Shown piece by piece: positions 47,231-56,487 of a DNA stretch of 64,000 bases. The position numbers and the translations under genes were made by a program. The stretch comes from Halopenitus sp041821145 (GTDB lineage: Archaea; Halobacteriota; Halobacteria; Halobacteriales; Haloferacaceae): contig NZ_JBGUBC010000009.1 of assembly GCF_041821145.1 (NCBI RefSeq), positions 62,001 to 126,000 of the forward strand, given 5' to 3'. The first letter of the stretch is position 1, and every line of letters starts with the position of its first letter. The notes beneath the pieces are model-generated. The model had not been told where the DNA came from, did not search any database, and was given only the letters and a program-made list of their open reading frames with translations.

Positions 47231-48481
47231 TTACAGAACCACGAAGAGGTCGGTTGCGTACATAACGCCGAATCCGACGAAAAAGGCCAGCAGGTTCGTG
47301 GCGCTCGCTACACGACCGTCCGCGGCACGGACCATCCGTGTGATCTCCCAGTCGACCTGGAGGATCGCGCCGACACCAATCGCGAGGAAGAATGCACCGA
47401 TCGTCGGCGAGTAAGCGAGACTACCGATCCACCCACCGAGGATGACGGGCGCGCCGGCGAGGAGACCGAGTGCGGCGAAGTGCCACAATTCCGGGCGCTT
47501 GTCGCGGGCAAGCGGTGCGACCACCGCTGGGCCTTCGGTTACATTGTGGAGCATGAACCCGATAACGAGAAATGCACCGAGCGACACGCGTCCGAGCGCG
47601 AACGAACTTCCGATCGCCAGTCCCTCGGCGAGATTATGGAGTCCGATCCCGAGGGCCACGAGATATGCGACCCAGAGACCACTGCTCGCTCGGCTGTCAC
47701 CGGCAGCGACGCGCCCCTCACGCCACGAGCTGATCGCCTGCACGAGTAACAGCGTACCGAGGATACCGGAGACGACCAGCAAGTTGCCCTCGTAGGCACC
47801 GGGGATTCGCCCGGCGAGTTCGAACGCCTCGAACCCGGCGTCGAATGCAAGAAAGCCGAGCACGCCAGCGGCGAACAGAAGGACGGCGTGTAATGCGCGA
47901 TCGCTCATCGTTCGAAGGAAGGGGAACCACAGCATTCCAAGTGCGACCGGGATCACCCCGACGAACAGCCCGATGAGCGCCAGCGTCCACAGGACATCAG
48001 TACTGAATCCGGGCGACGGTTGAGGGGCTTCGACGTCGTGGCCGATCGTCGTGCCATCCGAGAGCACGAGATCGACATCCAAGTCCCACCCCGGGTTCCA
48101 GTGATACGGAACGACGACGCGCGCGCTTTCTCGGGGGTCGAGCGTCCGGTCACCACCGGCCCCTTCGACCCGGAAGTTCCAGTAGGCTTCCTCAACGAGT
48201 ACTTGGGAGATCGTAACCGCCTCCGGGCCGTTGTTAGTGACGTGGAGGACGACCGTGTCGTCACTGGGCAAGGTGGCGTGGGTGATCGTCACATCAGGAA
48301 GCGGTTCGCCGCTCTGAACGCCGGCGAGCGGCGACGTGAACGCGAACACGCCAAAGACGAGGACGAGCAACACGATGGGCAGCAACGCGATGACCCATCG
48401 TGGGAGCCCAAGCGGCTGTGCAATCTCTTTGTCAGCCGTTACACCGCCATCCGTCGTCGTATCTCCGTTTTCAGCCGTCAT
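47231..48481 (-). CDS. ZIP-family metal transporter with N-terminal extracellular-type domain
   Basis: The product is 416 residues. The N terminus is a short charged tail, a first helix (VIALLPIVLLVLVFGVFAFT), then about 110 residues of beta-rich domain (LPDVTITHATLPSDDTVVLH, VEEAYWNFRVEGAGG) expected outside the cell. Residues 160-416 form the ZIP permease with the metal-site helices GIGLHNLAEGLAIGSSFALG and GFMLHNVTEGPAVVAPLARD. ZIP proteins import Zn, Fe or Mn. It directly follows the multicopper oxidase gene with no gap, so both are made from one mRNA; the pair suggests coupled metal oxidation and uptake. Confidence 0.87.
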   Translation of the reverse strand: MTAENGDTTTDGGVTADKEIAQPLGLPRWVIALLPIVLLVLVFGVFAFTSPLAGVQSGEPLPDVTITHATLPSDDTVVLHVTNNGPEAVTISQVLVEEAYWNFRVEGAGGDRTLDPRESARVVVPYHWNPGWDLDVDLVLSDGTTIGHDVEAPQPSPGFSTDVLWTLALIGLFVGVIPVALGMLWFPFLRTMSDRALHAVLLFAAGVLGFLAFDAGFEAFELAGRIPGAYEGNLLVVSGILGTLLLVQAISSWREGRVAAGDSRASSGLWVAYLVALGIGLHNLAEGLAIGSSFALGRVSLGAFLVIGFMLHNVTEGPAVVAPLARDKRPELWHFAALGLLAGAPVILGGWIGSLAYSPTIGAFFLAIGVGAILQVDWEITRMVRAADGRVASATNLLAFFVGFGVMYATDLFVVL

Positions 48482-49750
48482 TTAGACCACCTCGAAGAAG
48501 CTCATCCAGCCGAGTTCGGCGAACTCCGACTGGTGGGCGTGGAACATATACAGCCCCGGCTGGTGGTCGGAGTAGTCCAGTTCGATGATGCCGCGCTGAG
48601 CCTGGGTCTGCATGATCGTGTCAACGGTTTTGTCCGTCGGCATCAGCGTCGTTCCGTGGTCGTAGTAATCGAAGAACTGGGAGTGAGTGTGGAACGAATT
48701 GATGAAGTCGAACTCCGTTGCGTTGACGAGATACACCCGCTGTCGTTCGTTCTTGTTGATCTGAATGGGGCGTTTCGTCTCGCCTGCCGTCCAGTTGCCT
48801 TTGGCGTCCGTCTGCCCGACACCGTACGCAAAGGCTCGCGTGTTCGCGGCGTACACCTCGTTCTCGCCGTCGAAATCGGTGTCGAACGAGTTCATCACCA
48901 TCACCATCTCGTTGACGGCGTCGTTTTCGGCGTATTCGTGGTTTCGCGTCTTGGCTTCCTCGACCAGGTCCTCACGCATCGCGTCCGTGATCTGGCTCGG
49001 ATGGTCATGTACGTAGTCGCCCGGGTTGTTCCTGACACGTTCGGGATCGGGATCAACGATGATCGTGCCGTAGAGCCCGCGATGGATGTGTTCTTTCAGC
49101 GGGAGCGAGTGGCAGTGGTAGAAATGCATTCCGGCGGGTTGGGCGATCCATTCGTATGTGAAGGAGTCGCCCGTATCGAGTACCCCCGGACCGTTCTGCG
49201 GAGTTCCATCCATTTCCGGATTGAGATTCTTCAGGTGCGGATGGATCGTGTGGGCGTGCTGCCCGAGATTTTCGAACGTGATTCGAATGAGATCACCTTC
49301 GACGGCGCGAACTGTCGGCCCAGGCACCTGCCCGTTGAACGCCCACGCTTCGAACTCGATGCCCGGTGCGATCGTGATGGTCGTGTCGACTGCGATGAAC
49401 TCGAACTCCCGAACGGTCCGCCCATTCTCTTCGTAGACTCGCTGCGGGACGGACCCCCGGTCGGTCTCTCCGGTATTGAACGCCGTCAGGAACTCGTGGG
49501 GGTCGAAGTTCGTATCGTGATACTCGTCGACGGCACCGAAGTTGCCGTGTTCGTCCTCGTCCTCGTCATCGTAGCTGGGAGCGGCACTCACCTGAGTGCT
49601 CCCGAGACCTACTGCTGCGCTCCCAGCGATGCCGAGACCGCCGAGTACCGTTCGCCGGTCGACGTTCGTACCGTTTCCAAGTGACTTGGTGAGCCGCTCT
49701 TCGAGTTGTTCTGTGAGTTCAGCTGCGCTATCGTAATCTATCGATGGCAT
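48482..49750 (-). CDS. Secreted multicopper oxidase (laccase/nitrite-reductase-like)
   Basis: The product is 422 residues. The twin-arginine signal DRRTVLGGLGIAGSAAVGLG begins at residue 31, followed by an acidic linker (DDEDEDEHGN). Two cupredoxin domains are visible. Copper ligands are HAHTIHPHLKN in domain 1, GMHFYHCHSLPLKEHIHRGL at its end, HTHSQFFDYYDHG in domain 2 and the final YMFHAHQSEFAELGWMSFFE. The pattern is that of two-domain copper oxidases related to nitrite reductase and to haloarchaeal laccase-like enzymes. Substrate is unknown: a metal ion (Fe2+, Mn2+, Cu+) is likely, given the ZIP partner gene that starts immediately at its stop codon. Start ATG 49750. Confidence 0.88.
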   Translation of the reverse strand: MPSIDYDSAAELTEQLEERLTKSLGNGTNVDRRTVLGGLGIAGSAAVGLGSTQVSAAPSYDDEDEDEHGNFGAVDEYHDTNFDPHEFLTAFNTGETDRGSVPQRVYEENGRTVREFEFIAVDTTITIAPGIEFEAWAFNGQVPGPTVRAVEGDLIRITFENLGQHAHTIHPHLKNLNPEMDGTPQNGPGVLDTGDSFTYEWIAQPAGMHFYHCHSLPLKEHIHRGLYGTIIVDPDPERVRNNPGDYVHDHPSQITDAMREDLVEEAKTRNHEYAENDAVNEMVMVMNSFDTDFDGENEVYAANTRAFAYGVGQTDAKGNWTAGETKRPIQINKNERQRVYLVNATEFDFINSFHTHSQFFDYYDHGTTLMPTDKTVDTIMQTQAQRGIIELDYSDHQPGLYMFHAHQSEFAELGWMSFFEVV

Positions 49751-49980
49751 AGTTCCTCCTCAATACGGTATTTCGATTCCTCATAATTCTCCATTAGTCG
49801 AGCATCTATTTGTATTTGGTGGGTCTAAACTTTGAGTATGGCTAATCTAACTTTCAGCCGATCGGACACTCGCTTGGTGGGTCGAGACCCGACAGACCAA
49901 CGCGGTGGACGACGATCTCTCCGAGAACTCTCCGTATAGGGGATAGATTGTTAACGATCGATGGGGAAGAAGTAGCTGCA

Positions 49981-50166
49981 ATGGCAGACGAAAAGAAAGA
50001 TCGGTTCAAGCGTATTGATTCTGCAATCGACAAGATTCGTGAGGAAGTGGACGATATTGCAGAAGGCGGGAAATCCGCCGGTGACAAGGTATCGAAAGAA
50101 GCCCGCGAGGCGATCGATGCGCTTGAAGAAAAAATGGAAGAACTCCGCAAGAACGAAAACGAATAA
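49981..50166 (+). CDS. Small coiled-coil protein, 61 residues
   Basis: Begins MADEKKDRFKRIDSAIDKIR and continues with EEVDDIAEGGKSAGDKVSKE, AREAIDALEEKMEELRKNEN. It is highly charged and almost wholly helical with a heptad pattern. An upstream frame from 49948 adds 11 residues without support. The family is not known; it may be a structural or stress-related protein. It is divergent from the multicopper oxidase gene. Confidence 0.6.
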   Translation: MADEKKDRFKRIDSAIDKIREEVDDIAEGGKSAGDKVSKEAREAIDALEEKMEELRKNENE

Positions 50167-50233
50167 TGCAGTTGCTGGCAGATTAGCGTGAATCCAACGG
50201 AGAGCACTCACGACGGAGTCTCTTCGATGTGAA

Positions 50234-50509
50234 TTACTGGAGAACTGACCACAGAAGGACAGTGAACCCGCATGCGAGGGCGACGGATTCAGCAATATGG
50301 ACTTGGGTGAGCGTTAACGCAGTGAGTTGATACAGGAATCCCTCAATGAGGACGCCGAGAGTGATGAACTCGAATCCGATCGTCGCGTCACGGAGATATC
50401 GCGTTCGTTCCAGGCGGTATGCGCGAAAACTGACAGCGGTCGTCGCAAGCCCCAGTAGGAGAAGGAGGACACGGACTCCGATCAATGCGATCTCCCAGCC
50501 GTCAGTCAT
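50234..50509 (-). CDS. Small membrane protein, DUF7521-like
   Basis: The product is 91 residues with three hydrophobic helices (IALIGVRVLLLLLGLATTAV, GFEFITLGVLIEGFLY, ESVALACGFTVLLWSVL) separated by short loops, the middle one carrying RAYRLERTRYLRDA. It is a diverged tandem copy of the gene just upstream, with which it overlaps by four bases (50506-50509). I recall such pairs from haloarchaea as DUF7521 next to winged-helix regulators and halocyanins. Role unknown. Confidence 0.7.
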   Translation of the reverse strand: MTDGWEIALIGVRVLLLLLGLATTAVSFRAYRLERTRYLRDATIGFEFITLGVLIEGFLYQLTALTLTQVHIAESVALACGFTVLLWSVLQ

Positions 50510-50805
50510 GGGTTACCCTCTCCATTCGTTGTCCGAGGCATCCGGCCGTACAACGAGTATAAAATGACGAGCATACCCATCGAGACGATGGCGGTCTGGA
50601 TGGTGCCCGCCAGAAAGATCGACAGGCCAACGACGTCGAACAGAATTCCCTCGATGACGGCACCGACACTGATGAATACGAATCCGATAGCAACGTACAG
50701 CATTGGCTCGCTGCCATGGACTCGATAGCCTTGGTATGCCTGATACGTTATCAACAGTCCCAGTCCGACCGTGATGAGTTTCGCGATGACGAGTTCAATG
50801 TGCAT
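50506..50805 (-). CDS. Small membrane protein, DUF7521-like
   Basis: The product is 99 residues and three hydrophobic helices (LVIAKLITVGLGLLITYQAY, MLYVAIGFVFISVGAVIEGI, IQTAIVSMGMLVILYSLYGR). The GYRVHGSEPM loop corresponds to the charged loop of the downstream copy. It starts two bases after the regulator's stop codon and overlaps the second copy, so regulator and both membrane proteins are one operon. Confidence 0.72.
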   Translation of the reverse strand: MHIELVIAKLITVGLGLLITYQAYQGYRVHGSEPMLYVAIGFVFISVGAVIEGILFDVVGLSIFLAGTIQTAIVSMGMLVILYSLYGRMPRTTNGEGNP

Positions 50806-50807
50806 GA

Positions 50808-51158
50808 TTAACTCTCCCGAATGTCACTCCAGATGCGCGAGAACCGCTGGGCAGCGCCTTCACGAACGTGTACGCTGACGTCGATCGTCCCGTCGTCGAT
50901 ATCGACGTCGAGGTGATCGATGTTTGCTTCGTAGACGCTATGGTGGCTTCCGTCCGATTCGATCCGTGTCCGTTCGACGAGGAGGTCGTGAGTGACCATC
51001 ACCTCTGCCCGACGGTAGATGGTGGAACGGGCGACATCACATTCATCACTCAGGGCTTTGGCCGATATGGGTTCGCGGCTCGTCGCGGCGAGAATCTGTC
51101 GGACACGCTCTTGACCGAGTAGCTCCAGGAGTTCAGCAGAGCTATCGTCCGGGGACAC
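50808..51158 (-). CDS. Winged-helix transcriptional regulator
   Basis: The product is 116 residues from GTG 51158 (VSPDDSSAELLELLGQERVR). The HTH part is AATSREPISAKALSDECDVA followed by RSTIYRRAEVMVTHDLLVER; the C-terminal third is a beta wing and an acidic strand region. It is an ArsR-like fold. TATA-like TATTTATG at about 51198-51205 (minus strand) gives a short leader. It is first in an operon with two membrane proteins and divergent from the halocyanin-like gene, which it may control together with the copper/metal genes nearby. Confidence 0.75.
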   Translation of the reverse strand: MSPDDSSAELLELLGQERVRQILAATSREPISAKALSDECDVARSTIYRRAEVMVTHDLLVERTRIESDGSHHSVYEANIDHLDVDIDDGTIDVSVHVREGAAQRFSRIWSDIRES

Positions 51159-51288
51159 AACTGTTCCTCGCAATACTCGATACTCGATCAGGATACATAA
51201 ATACCGGACAGTTTTGCGTCGCATGCAAAACAGGTTTCCCAGCTATACCGACTCCTCTCGTAATCTCATATGTGAGCTGACCGATGTC

Positions 51289-52023
51289 ATGAAAAACGAA
51301 TCACTGTACACGCGCCGACGGATGCTCGGAGTGACCGGTAGTGTGGCGGTCATTGGGCTTGCAGGATGTACGGGGCAGACGAACAACGTCGAGAGTGGTT
51401 CGGAAGCGACTCCCACCGAGAACGACCACCAAAACGAGGAGTCGGGACACGACGACGAAGCGGACGAACACGACGACGAAGCGGACGAACACGACGATGG
51501 AGCGGACGAACACGACGATGGAGCGGACGAACACGACGATGGAGCGGACGAACAGGGGCACGATCATGACGAAGGGAAACTCGAGGAGCCGTCGGCGACC
51601 GCGGAGGTGCTGTTACAAACCGAGAACAACCAACACCACTTCACACCACATGCGGTCTGGATCGAACCGGGCGGAACGGTCACGTGGACAACCGAGAGTG
51701 GTCATCACGATGCGGTCGCGTACCATCCCGACAACAACGACAAACCGCTCCGGATGCCGGAAGAGGCAGCGCCCTGGAGCACCGACTTCCTCGCCGAGGA
51801 AGGGGCGACGGACAGCCACACCTTCGAGATCGAGGGCGTCTACGACTACTACTGCACGCCCCACGAACACGTGGGTATGGTCGGCACCGTCATCGTCGGT
51901 GAGCCCGATCCCCACGATCAACCCGCCCTCGAAGAGCCTCAGAGTTCCCTTCCCGACGGTGCCAAGAACGAACTCGCTGACCTCGGAGAGAAGGTCAACG
52001 AAGCCCTCGAACACACCCACTAG
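51289..52023 (+). CDS. Halocyanin-like lipoprotein with His/Asp-rich repeat
   Basis: The product is 244 residues from ATG 51289. The twin-arginine lipobox TRRRMLGVTGSVAVIGLAGC ends at the lipidated Cys. Residues 50-90 are five copies of a seven-residue unit HDD(E/G)ADE, then QGHDHDEG. The copper domain follows: EPGGTVTWTTESGHHDAVAY with the first His, and VYDYYCTPHEHVGMVGTVIV with the Cys, His and Met ligands of a type I copper site. It is probably an electron carrier or copper-trafficking protein on the outer face of the membrane. The acidic His repeat is a likely metal-binding spacer and is coded by 21-bp direct repeats (51451-51555). Confidence 0.88.
   Translation: MKNESLYTRRRMLGVTGSVAVIGLAGCTGQTNNVESGSEATPTENDHQNEESGHDDEADEHDDEADEHDDGADEHDDGADEHDDGADEQGHDHDEGKLEEPSATAEVLLQTENNQHHFTPHAVWIEPGGTVTWTTESGHHDAVAYHPDNNDKPLRMPEEAAPWSTDFLAEEGATDSHTFEIEGVYDYYCTPHEHVGMVGTVIVGEPDPHDQPALEEPQSSLPDGAKNELADLGEKVNEALEHTH
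51451..51555 (+). repeat. 21-bp direct repeats coding HDD(E/G)ADE
   Basis: Five in-frame copies of a 21-bp unit within the halocyanin-like gene. The last three DNA copies (GACGATGGAGCGGACGAACA-type) are almost identical, which points to recent tandem duplication and probable length variation between strains. Confidence 0.8.
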
Positions 52024-52198
52024 CGCCGCGATAGTTCGCTCGCCGCGAACTCGGCGTCGCGATCGCCGATCGCAGCCGTGACGCCGTCATACCGGCAAAC
52101 CTGCTGTAACAGGTCCGCTATGACCGATCCCGGTTCGAGCCGTCATTTCCATCCGATGAGGGTGGAGACCGACAAGCCCGAGCCATCCGGCCCGATCT

Positions 52199-52996
52199 CT
52201 ACGTCGGATCGGGCCCACGGGACATGCCACACGTTCCACACACCCAGATCGGTTGGTCAGCCCCCGTTTCCTCGGGGCGGAATTCGTGGCTACGCAACCG
52301 ATGTTCGGTCACTCGCCCGCATCGCTGACACTCGAGAGGATCCGTGATCGGAAATCCGGGGTGGTGGCCATCGGATGCGTTCTCATCAGTCGCTTTCCGG
52401 AGGGCGATCGCCGGAACTAGCCACGCCTCGTCGTCGACATCGTCGAGCAGGGTCTCGAGACGCCGTTCCTCGCGAATACCACTACCGCTTTCGTCGTAGA
52501 GGAACGTCGTGGTCCCCTGACGGTCATCCGACGCGTGGTGGCCGGTCCACGCCGTTCGATTCCGGGCCGCTGTCAGGAGTCGCTCGCCGTCAGCCGACGC
52601 GATCCGAACCGCATCGGGGAGCACGGGCCACCGGTCGACGAGCCGTGTCGCCAGCTCGTCGTCGATATCGTGGATAAGCATGCAGTCGTCGACGGCTCGT
52701 TCGATCGCCTTCGAGGAGAGAAGCGTCGCGGCAGCCGCACCCTTCGCGATGGCGCCGTAGCAGTTGGACGACTCGATGACCAGGTGGACAATGCCAAGGA
52801 GCGCCCGTTCCGTCGCTACGTCGGCCGTTCCGGCGAGAACATCGCCGAGCCGATCGGCGAGACAGGATCGACACCTCGTCCGTCTCGGTGGGATCGATGC
52901 ACTGCAGGAGTCACACTCGCCACGCGGGTCGTCCGAGTCGTACGACGCTTCGTTGGCTGGGCACCGGTCCTCGAAGTCGGAGTCTCGGTCGTTCAT
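52199..52996 (-). CDS. Haloarchaeal zinc-ribbon protein of unknown function
   Basis: The product is 265 residues. It has an N-terminal ribbon (CDSCSASIPPRRTRCRSC), a central helical region (VATERALLGIVHLVIESSNC, YGAIAKGAAAATLLSSKAIE), then LLTAARNRTAWTGHHASDDR and a C-terminal ribbon CQRCGRVTEHRLRSHEF ... VCGTCGMSRG. No catalytic residues stand out. The two terminal zinc ribbons suggest nucleic-acid or protein binding. Similar proteins are spread through haloarchaea with uninformative names. Start ATG 52996. Confidence 0.68.
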   Translation of the reverse strand: MNDRDSDFEDRCPANEASYDSDDPRGECDSCSASIPPRRTRCRSCLADRLGDVLAGTADVATERALLGIVHLVIESSNCYGAIAKGAAAATLLSSKAIERAVDDCMLIHDIDDELATRLVDRWPVLPDAVRIASADGERLLTAARNRTAWTGHHASDDRQGTTTFLYDESGSGIREERRLETLLDDVDDEAWLVPAIALRKATDENASDGHHPGFPITDPLECQRCGRVTEHRLRSHEFRPEETGADQPIWVCGTCGMSRGPDPT

Positions 52997-53601
52997 CGGT
53001 CGGATCGTGAGCTGCGTCGGGATGGTATTTCAACGTCCGCCGGATCGAATATCGAGATCGAACCATCCCTCGAAGCGGAGAGACGCTCGCGATCTCGAAG
53101 TGGTTGCTATCGAGTGAACGTCTCATATCGGTTAACCGATGTCGAAGTGGTCATATATCTCGTCTAAGTATATTACGTTTATACTATATTTTGGATAAAT
53201 TCGACGTTCTCGCTCGTCGATCAGTCCGTATCTCGTCTCCCGATCGACGACCATCGATCGCGATCTCGCGGTCGACGAGCGGGTCAGCTCCCGGTTGAAG
53301 ACGCGCTCGATGTCCTCCAGTATCCGGAGGTTCATCCGCTTAATTAGCCGATTACAAGCTAATTGAGGCGACATCAATGTCATATTCACCTGAGCGTGAA
53401 AAACGTAGAGCACTTCAGCATCTTTCCCAGCGAGATCCGAACGACGATCGTATTACGATCGATCGACCGTCGTGTCGGGATAGCAATACGATATCGTGAA
53501 CGTATTCAAAAGCGTATGTTAGATCCAATATATCAGAATTCCAACTTCATTTCGGATCCCACGTAGGAGACCACGCCGAACGGATCCTGGCCGAATCCGA
53601 A
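52997..53601. other. Intergenic stretch without a supported gene
   Basis: About 600 bases with lower GC than its surroundings. A short minus-strand frame (53132-53413, 93 residues) has no recognisable family, and its start overlaps a small dyad: AATTAGC ... GCTAATT near 53342-53366. AT-rich boxes around 53160-53190 could be promoters. It may be a remnant of mobile DNA. Confidence 0.4.
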
Positions 53602-53979
53602 CTACTCCTCGAGCTGCTCGACGAGTTCGACGACGTATCCTTCCGGATCGGTGAGGAACGCGATCCGGATCCCCTTGTCGTCGAGCCGTTTTGGCCCGCG
53701 TACGACCTCACTTTCGAATTCCGTGGTCAGGGTCTCGATCGTCTCCTCGACGTCCTCGACGGCGATCCCGACGTGATCGAACCCGGTCGGTGCTTCCTCG
53801 GGAGCCTCCTCGTCGAATTCAAACTGAATCTCCGCGTCTCCCTCGCCGCCGAGGAATCGGTTCGTCGCTCCGTCCCCACCGACGAACTCCCGGGTTCGGT
53901 TCAATCCGAGGCCCTCGGTGTAGAACTCCTCCATCGTGTCGGGGTCCGTGACCCACATGGCAGGGTGTAGTACGTCCAT
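53602..53979 (-). CDS. Glyoxalase/vicinal-oxygen-chelate family protein
   Basis: The product is 125 residues from ATG 53979 (MDVLHPAMWVTDPDTMEEFY), with TATTTATTC about 28 bases upstream on the minus strand, giving a leaderless message. The VOC pattern is complete: His in VLHPAMWV, Glu in DAEIQFEFDEE, His in GFDHVGIAVEDVEETIETL and Glu in GYVVELVEQLEE. It resembles lactoylglutathione lyase (GloA). Haloarchaea lack glutathione, so the thiol partner would be different, perhaps gamma-glutamylcysteine. Confidence 0.85.
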   Translation of the reverse strand: MDVLHPAMWVTDPDTMEEFYTEGLGLNRTREFVGGDGATNRFLGGEGDAEIQFEFDEEAPEEAPTGFDHVGIAVEDVEETIETLTTEFESEVVRGPKRLDDKGIRIAFLTDPEGYVVELVEQLEE

Positions 53980-54198
53980 ACCGATCGCAGTCAGCCGATG
54001 AATAAATAGGTATGCGATCGAATCGACGACGTCAGAGGCGACGGTCGCCGTCCCGTCCGCTCGTGGTCTCGGACCGCTCTTTCGAGCACAGGGCAAGCGC
54101 TCATCGTCGCAAACATTTCCCCTAGGATCCTCGAAACGTCACATCCGAGGCCGATATCGTGGATCGATCCGTCGTTCCGTCGTCGGGAACACAAGGAG

Positions 54199-55851
54199 TT
54201 ACCGTGTCATGAACTCGCCGGCCTGTGGCTCACCCGGATCGGTCGGGATCTCGACGAGGGTCGGTCCGTTTCGGATCGACGCGCTTGCAGCCTCCCGGAT
54301 CGCCGACGGTGTTTCGGCTCGTTCGACGTCCATTCCCATCCCCGCAGCGATCCGCGTACAATCGAGCGGTGCGTCGGTCCAGCCGTATGCGTTCGCCTCG
54401 AGATCGTAGCTCCGTTCCGCCTCCTCGCTGATGATCGCGTAATCATCGTTGTTGAACACGAACACCGTGACGTCGAGCGACTCCGAGACGATCGTGTGGA
54501 GTTCTTCAAGGCACATCATCAGTCCGCCTTCACCGATGAGGACGGCGACCGGTTGATCCGGATTCGCGATCGCAGCTCCGACCGCAGCGGGGACGGCAAG
54601 CCCCATCGACGCCCACGATCCGGGGTTGACGTAATCGCGTGGTTCGTACGTCGGGAAGGTCATTACGGCCCACACACGCGACCCGCCGGCGTCGGCGGCA
54701 ACGATGGTTTCACGAGGCAATCCCTTCCGTAGCGCGGCGAGCGCGCTCACGGTCGGAAGCGGCGCTTCCGAGATCTCCCGAAGGCCAGCCGTTCGTTTCA
54801 TCTCGGCGTTCCGAACCGCCCGTGCACGCGATCGTCCGCTACCGGGCTCCGTCGATCCGGGTTCGGCGTGTGCCGCCAGTTCCGCGGCGATCGCCGCGAG
54901 CGTCCGCTTCGCGTCGGCGACGATGGCGACGCTCGGATCGTATCCCGTTCCGACGTCCGCGGGATCGAGAGTCACGTGGATCAGCTCCGCCGGGATATCG
55001 TAGGACCAGCGCTTGGTCCAGACCGCATCGAAGTCGGTTCCGACCGCCAAGATGGCGTCCGCCGTCTCCAGACACCGCGTCAGCTCCGGGCTCGTCGCAC
55101 CACAAAGCGACCCGGCGAAGAGCGGATGATCCTCGGGGAACGTCGCCTTTCCCTTGTAGGTCGTCGCGACGGGCGCTTCGAGTGTCTCCGCGATCGTTTG
55201 GAGTTCGGAACTTGCCGCCGCCGCCCGAACGCCGCCGCCGGCGATGATCGCGGGGGAGTCGGCGGCCGCGAGTCGGTCCGTGGCTTGCTCCACCGCCGAC
55301 GCCGGCGGATGGGGTGGCTCCGATGGTTCGATCTCGCCCGTCACCGCCGGTTCGAGTTCCATTGGGATGAAGTTCTTCGGGATTCCCACCCGAACCGGCC
55401 CCTTCGGCGGCGTTCTGGCGATCGCGATCGCTCGCTGGAGTTCCGCGATCGTACTGTGGGGCGTCTCGACCGTGACGTTCTCCTTGACGACGTTGTCGTA
55501 GGTGTCCGGCGGCGTCTCGTGAATCCCGTCGCCGCCGCGGACCTCCGGTTCGGTCTCGACGGCGATGTGGACGAGCGGAGTACAGTCGTTGAGCGCGTTC
55601 TTCAGCCCGTTCATCGCGTTCATGTCTCCGGGACCGGGAATGACGACCGTGGCCGCCATCTCGCCGCTCGTCTCCGCGTATCCCCACGCCTGATGGGAGA
55701 CGTTCGTCTCGTGGCGCGCCATCACGAAGCGGATGTCCTCGCGATCGTTTATCACATCGTTCAACGGCAACGTCTGCTTGCCCGGGATGCCGAAGACGGT
55801 CGTGATGCCGTGCTCGGTGAGACAATCGATTATCGCGTGATCGTTTCGCAT
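54199..55851 (-). CDS. Thiamine-diphosphate-dependent enzyme (acetolactate synthase-like)
   Basis: The product is 550 residues from ATG 55851; a TATA-like TTTTATCG at 55879-55886 lies about 30 bases upstream. The N-terminal Pyr domain carries the activating Glu in MARHETNVSHQAWGYAETSG, the central domain is a nucleotide-type fold (DRLAAADSPAIIAGGGVRAA) and the C-terminal PP domain has the Mg-ThDP motif GEGGLMMCLEELHTIV ... FNNDDYAII. Acetolactate synthase, benzoylformate decarboxylase and sulfoacetaldehyde lyases share this plan. The segment GIPGKQTLPLNDVI at the start matches the acetolactate/benzoylformate group. Placement in a catabolic neighbourhood and the absence of a regulatory-subunit gene favour a decarboxylase or ligase of the acid-breakdown type. 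Confidence 0.82.
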   Translation of the reverse strand: MRNDHAIIDCLTEHGITTVFGIPGKQTLPLNDVINDREDIRFVMARHETNVSHQAWGYAETSGEMAATVVIPGPGDMNAMNGLKNALNDCTPLVHIAVETEPEVRGGDGIHETPPDTYDNVVKENVTVETPHSTIAELQRAIAIARTPPKGPVRVGIPKNFIPMELEPAVTGEIEPSEPPHPPASAVEQATDRLAAADSPAIIAGGGVRAAAASSELQTIAETLEAPVATTYKGKATFPEDHPLFAGSLCGATSPELTRCLETADAILAVGTDFDAVWTKRWSYDIPAELIHVTLDPADVGTGYDPSVAIVADAKRTLAAIAAELAAHAEPGSTEPGSGRSRARAVRNAEMKRTAGLREISEAPLPTVSALAALRKGLPRETIVAADAGGSRVWAVMTFPTYEPRDYVNPGSWASMGLAVPAAVGAAIANPDQPVAVLIGEGGLMMCLEELHTIVSESLDVTVFVFNNDDYAIISEEAERSYDLEANAYGWTDAPLDCTRIAAGMGMDVERAETPSAIREAASASIRNGPTLVEIPTDPGEPQAGEFMTR

Positions 55852-56097
55852 TGACCTGTTCATGGTCGCCCCAGAATCGATAAAACGTTTTGGTGTCGAT
55901 CGGCGCTCGGCGTTTGCCCACCGCACCCGTCTCCGTCCCGCCCTCGCCATCCGTTCGATCAGTGTCAAAGTTTCCCAACGCAGCTTCAATGTTGGACGGA
56001 CACGAGGTAACGAACGGAACCTGGAACGATACCCGAATCACGACGGCATGCGTGTTACTGCCTAACGTTTATATCAGGTGCTGTGTTGCTATGGGAT

Positions 56098-56487
56098 ATG
56101 CCTGATCCAGGTTGGGCCCACTGGACGGATCTACCGGTAGATGAATCGTTTGAATATGGTGAACGCTATGGAGTCAGTGATGCATTAGACTCCGAGCAAA
56201 TGCGCTGCAGCGTCATCACGTTCTCTCCGGGCGAGCGTGGACCGCTGCACAGTCATACGGATCCACAGGAGGAATACTATTTTGTGCTTGAGGGAACGCT
56301 CGACATCACTGTCGGGGGAGACGTGGTTGAAGCGAATGAAGGGACGATCATATACACCCCTCCAGAAACGGAACACTTTCCAGAGAATAACACTGATGAG
56401 GATGCGATACTCCTTACAGTGTCATCACCCCGGATCCCGCCCACGGATGGGATCACTGTCATCGAGGACGTGTCAACCGACAACTGA
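56098..56487 (+). CDS. Cupin-domain protein
   Basis: The product is 129 residues from ATG 56098, with TTTATATC (56069-56076) about 25 bases upstream, so leaderless. One small cupin barrel: motif 1 with the metal ligands in PLHSHTDPQEEYYFVLEGTL and motif 2 in IIYTPPETEHFPENN. It could be an isomerase, epimerase or sensor; small single cupins cannot be assigned by motif alone. Next to the sugar-acid cluster, a sugar-binding role is a guess. Confidence 0.8.
   Translation: MPDPGWAHWTDLPVDESFEYGERYGVSDALDSEQMRCSVITFSPGERGPLHSHTDPQEEYYFVLEGTLDITVGGDVVEANEGTIIYTPPETEHFPENNTDEDAILLTVSSPRIPPTDGITVIEDVSTDN

Noticed and set aside
48020..49684. Plus-strand open frame of 554 codons opposite the ZIP and oxidase genes
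   Set aside because: It spans two real genes on the other strand and carries no domain pattern.
53132..53413. 93-residue minus-strand frame
   Set aside because: No family pattern, basic composition unusual for a haloarchaeon and no clear start; left as intergenic.
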